Shown here: one piece after another, positions 62,398 to 64,000 of the stretch
Layout: each line of letters opens with the position of its first letter
How positions within the stretch are numbered: position 1 is the first letter of the stretch
NCBI GenBank assembly: GCA_016714365.1
Contig: JADJNH010000005.1
Span: forward strand, 512,501 to 576,500
Direction: 5' to 3'
DNA length: 64,000 nt
Source: Candidatus Vicinibacter affinis
Lineage (GTDB): Bacteria; Bacteroidota; Bacteroidia; Chitinophagales; Saprospiraceae
Program-made: the position numbers and the translations under genes
The notes under the pieces: generated by a model
Told to the model about the DNA's origin: nothing
What the model saw: only the letters and a program-made list of their open reading frames with translations
Databases searched by the model: none

Positions 62398-64000
62398 TTA
62401 CGCTTGAATGGGATCAAAATGGGTTAAATACAATCTGGAAAATAAACCATTGGGATGTGCTAAAAGTTCCTGCTGGCTGCCTGATTCTACAATTTTTCCT
62501 TTTTCCAGCACAAGTATCTTGTCCACATTTTTAATGGTAGAAAGCCTGTGGGCTATAATGATAGAAGTTCTTCCTTTTGTAAGTTTGTCAATAGCATTCT
62601 GGATTATGGCCTCTGTCTGGTTATCAATTGAAGAAGTGGCTTCATCCAATATCAGGATATTGGGTTGGTAAACCAAAGCCCTTACAAATGAGATCAATTG
62701 GCGTTGGCCCATGGATAAGTTGGAGCCTCGTTCTGTTACCTGATATTCATATCCACCCGGTAACACCTTGAAGAAAATATCGGCTCCAATAGTTTTGGAG
62801 GCTTCCTCAATCTGTTGATGGCTGATGTTAGGATTATTGAGACTGATATTGTCATATACCGAACCATAAAACAAAAATACATCCTGTAGTACCAATCCTA
62901 TATTACCTCTAAGGGTTTCTAAATCATATTCTTTGATATTGATCCCATCAATAGAAATCACTCCATTTTCCACCTCATAAAGTCGGTTGAGAATACTGAT
63001 CATGGTCGACTTGCCAGAACCGGTGCTACCTACAATGGCTAAAGATTTGCCGGCTTCCAAAGTAAAGGAAATGTCATTTAAAACCGGAGTAATTCCATCA
63101 TAGGAAAAGCTTACCCGATCAAATACAACCTCCCCTTTCAGTATATCCAGATGAATATTACCTGAGTCATAATCCTTTTCTTGATTGTCCAGGGTATGAA
63201 AAATCCTTCCTCCGGCAATTAAACCCATTTGGAGGCTGTTGAATTTGTCAGCCAGCATTCTTACAGGTTGGAACAATCTGGCAATAAACATTGGAAAGGC
63301 AACCAATTGACCCACGGTAACAGCACCTCCAAGCACACCTTTTGCACCCCACCATACCATAAACCCAAGGGAGGCAGCGGATATAATTTCAACCACCGGA
63401 AAAAATACTGCATAATAGAATATCCCATCAAGATTTGCTTGCGTATAGGTTTTGTTGATGCTTTTGAATTTGGCTGCAATTTTTTTCTCAGCAGTGAAGA
63501 TTTGGACTATCCTCATACCGCTGATGTGTTCCTGAAGAAATGAATTCATTCGTGCAACTTCAGTTCGTACACGTTGGTAAGAAACCTTTACTTTTTCTTT
63601 AAAAATATAGCTGGCTATCAACAATAGGGGAAAGCTTACCAAAGAAATAAAGGTCAATTTTACACTGGTGTAGAACATCATGCCAAGTATAGTCAAAAGA
63701 CCCAGCACATCTGCCATTATAGTGATAAGGCCTTCGGCAAATACGACATTTACTGATTCAAGATCATTGACAGTTCTGGTGGTATTGGTTCCAACCGGAG
63801 TTTTGTCAAAGTAAGCAAGCTTCATACCCAATAAATGTGCAAAGACTTTATTACGGATGTCTTTAATGACATTTTGCCCAAGGGTATTTGTCAGGATGGT
63901 AAAGAGATAACGTAAACCCGTCGTCGTGATTAAAACCAATACAAACAGTAAGGCCATTTTTTGGAGACCAGGAAGGTCTGCCTTCATGATGTGGTTGTCC
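62398..64000 (-). CDS. ABC exporter (MsbA-like), N-terminus beyond window
   Basis: The frame is open to the window edge, so the first residues are missing. The visible part has the transmembrane domain (five hydrophobic segments, FDKTPVGTNTTRTVNDLESV as first coupling region) and the ATPase: Walker A GSTGSGKST, signature NLSMGQRQL, Walker B ILILDEATSSID and H-loop IAHRLST. Half-transporter exporters of this kind move lipids or drugs; the substrate is not clear. It is followed by the small membrane protein gene on the same strand. Confidence 0.92.
   Translation of the reverse strand, partial: DNHIMKADLPGLQKMALLFVLVLITTTGLRYLFTILTNTLGQNVIKDIRNKVFAHLLGMKLAYFDKTPVGTNTTRTVNDLESVNVVFAEGLITIMADVLGLLTILGMMFYTSVKLTFISLVSFPLLLIASYIFKEKVKVSYQRVRTEVARMNSFLQEHISGMRIVQIFTAEKKIAAKFKSINKTYTQANLDGIFYYAVFFPVVEIISAASLGFMVWWGAKGVLGGAVTVGQLVAFPMFIARLFQPVRMLADKFNSLQMGLIAGGRIFHTLDNQEKDYDSGNIHLDILKGEVVFDRVSFSYDGITPVLNDISFTLEAGKSLAIVGSTGSGKSTMISILNRLYEVENGVISIDGINIKEYDLETLRGNIGLVLQDVFLFYGSVYDNISLNNPNISHQQIEEASKTIGADIFFKVLPGGYEYQVTERGSNLSMGQRQLISFVRALVYQPNILILDEATSSIDNQTEAIIQNAIDKLTKGRTSIIIAHRLSTIKNVDKILVLEKGKIVESGSQQELLAHPNGLFSRLYLTHFDPIQA

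Noticed and set aside
1..64000. CRISPR arrays, rRNA and tRNA genes
   Set aside because: No regularly spaced short repeats with unique spacers, no rRNA-like stretches and no cloverleaf with CCA-type acceptor pattern were seen by eye; a covariance search was not possible.

Overview
The window comes from a low-GC member of the Bacteroidota, most likely close to Saprospiraceae. The evidence is: type IX secretion C-terminal sorting domains (type A at 11421-13604, type B at 51741-54986), a TonB-dependent receptor, many Cys-lipobox lipoproteins, -7 promoter elements of the Bacteroidota form TAnnTTTG, a fused 2-oxoacid dehydrogenase E1 alpha/beta, DUF5606, and an iodotyrosine-deiodinase-type flavoprotein like that known from Haliscomenobacter. 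No rRNA, tRNA or CRISPR array was seen.

Layout. 1-6650 is a mobile-element graveyard: an IS1182-like transposase tail, two cargo genes (an outer-membrane barrel and a GT39-type mannosyltransferase) separated by an integron attC-like palindrome, three IS66 left-end fragments, IS21-like terminal repeats, a decayed IS3 element, and one small lipoprotein. 6662-13604 holds secreted and surface proteins (SHOCT protein, 5'-nucleotidase lipoprotein, barrel protein, T9SS cargo). 13785-17880 contains several probable small RNAs, including an exact tandem pair with intrinsic terminators, around a branched-chain 2-oxoacid dehydrogenase/DUF5606/glycosyltransferase operon. 17901-21804 has an ECF sigma factor and uvrA. 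22224-30989 is one long minus-strand run: Xaa-Pro aminopeptidase, YceI lipoprotein, SDR, deiodinase-like flavoprotein, WD40 protein, dCTP deaminase, then a three-gene set that looks like metal uptake. 31120-45688 is core: rpoN, Hpt protein, rlmD, a PorE-like OmpA protein, uppS, ftsH, rsfS (no ATG, GTG or TTG start), birA, aspS.

The standout is 45689-51080. It is an AT-rich, four-gene insertion directly after aspS. It is bounded by 484-bp direct repeats: the true 3' end of aspS (45205-45688) and a second, displaced aspS 3' end (51081-51564). The cargo is an 885-aa protein of no recognisable family, a calcineurin-like metallophosphoesterase with an intact metal-binding signature, and two small unknown proteins, one behind its own promoter. 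A perfect palindrome overlaps the first gene's -7 element. Gene content, composition and insertion mode together suggest an undescribed, mobile conflict/defence-type cassette that restores the gene it enters; the defence role is inference.

51741-64000 returns to ordinary Bacteroidota genes: a large Cys-repeat T9SS type B protein, an M13 peptidase, an alpha/beta hydrolase, uvrB, a membrane glycosyltransferase, a small membrane protein and a truncated ABC exporter.
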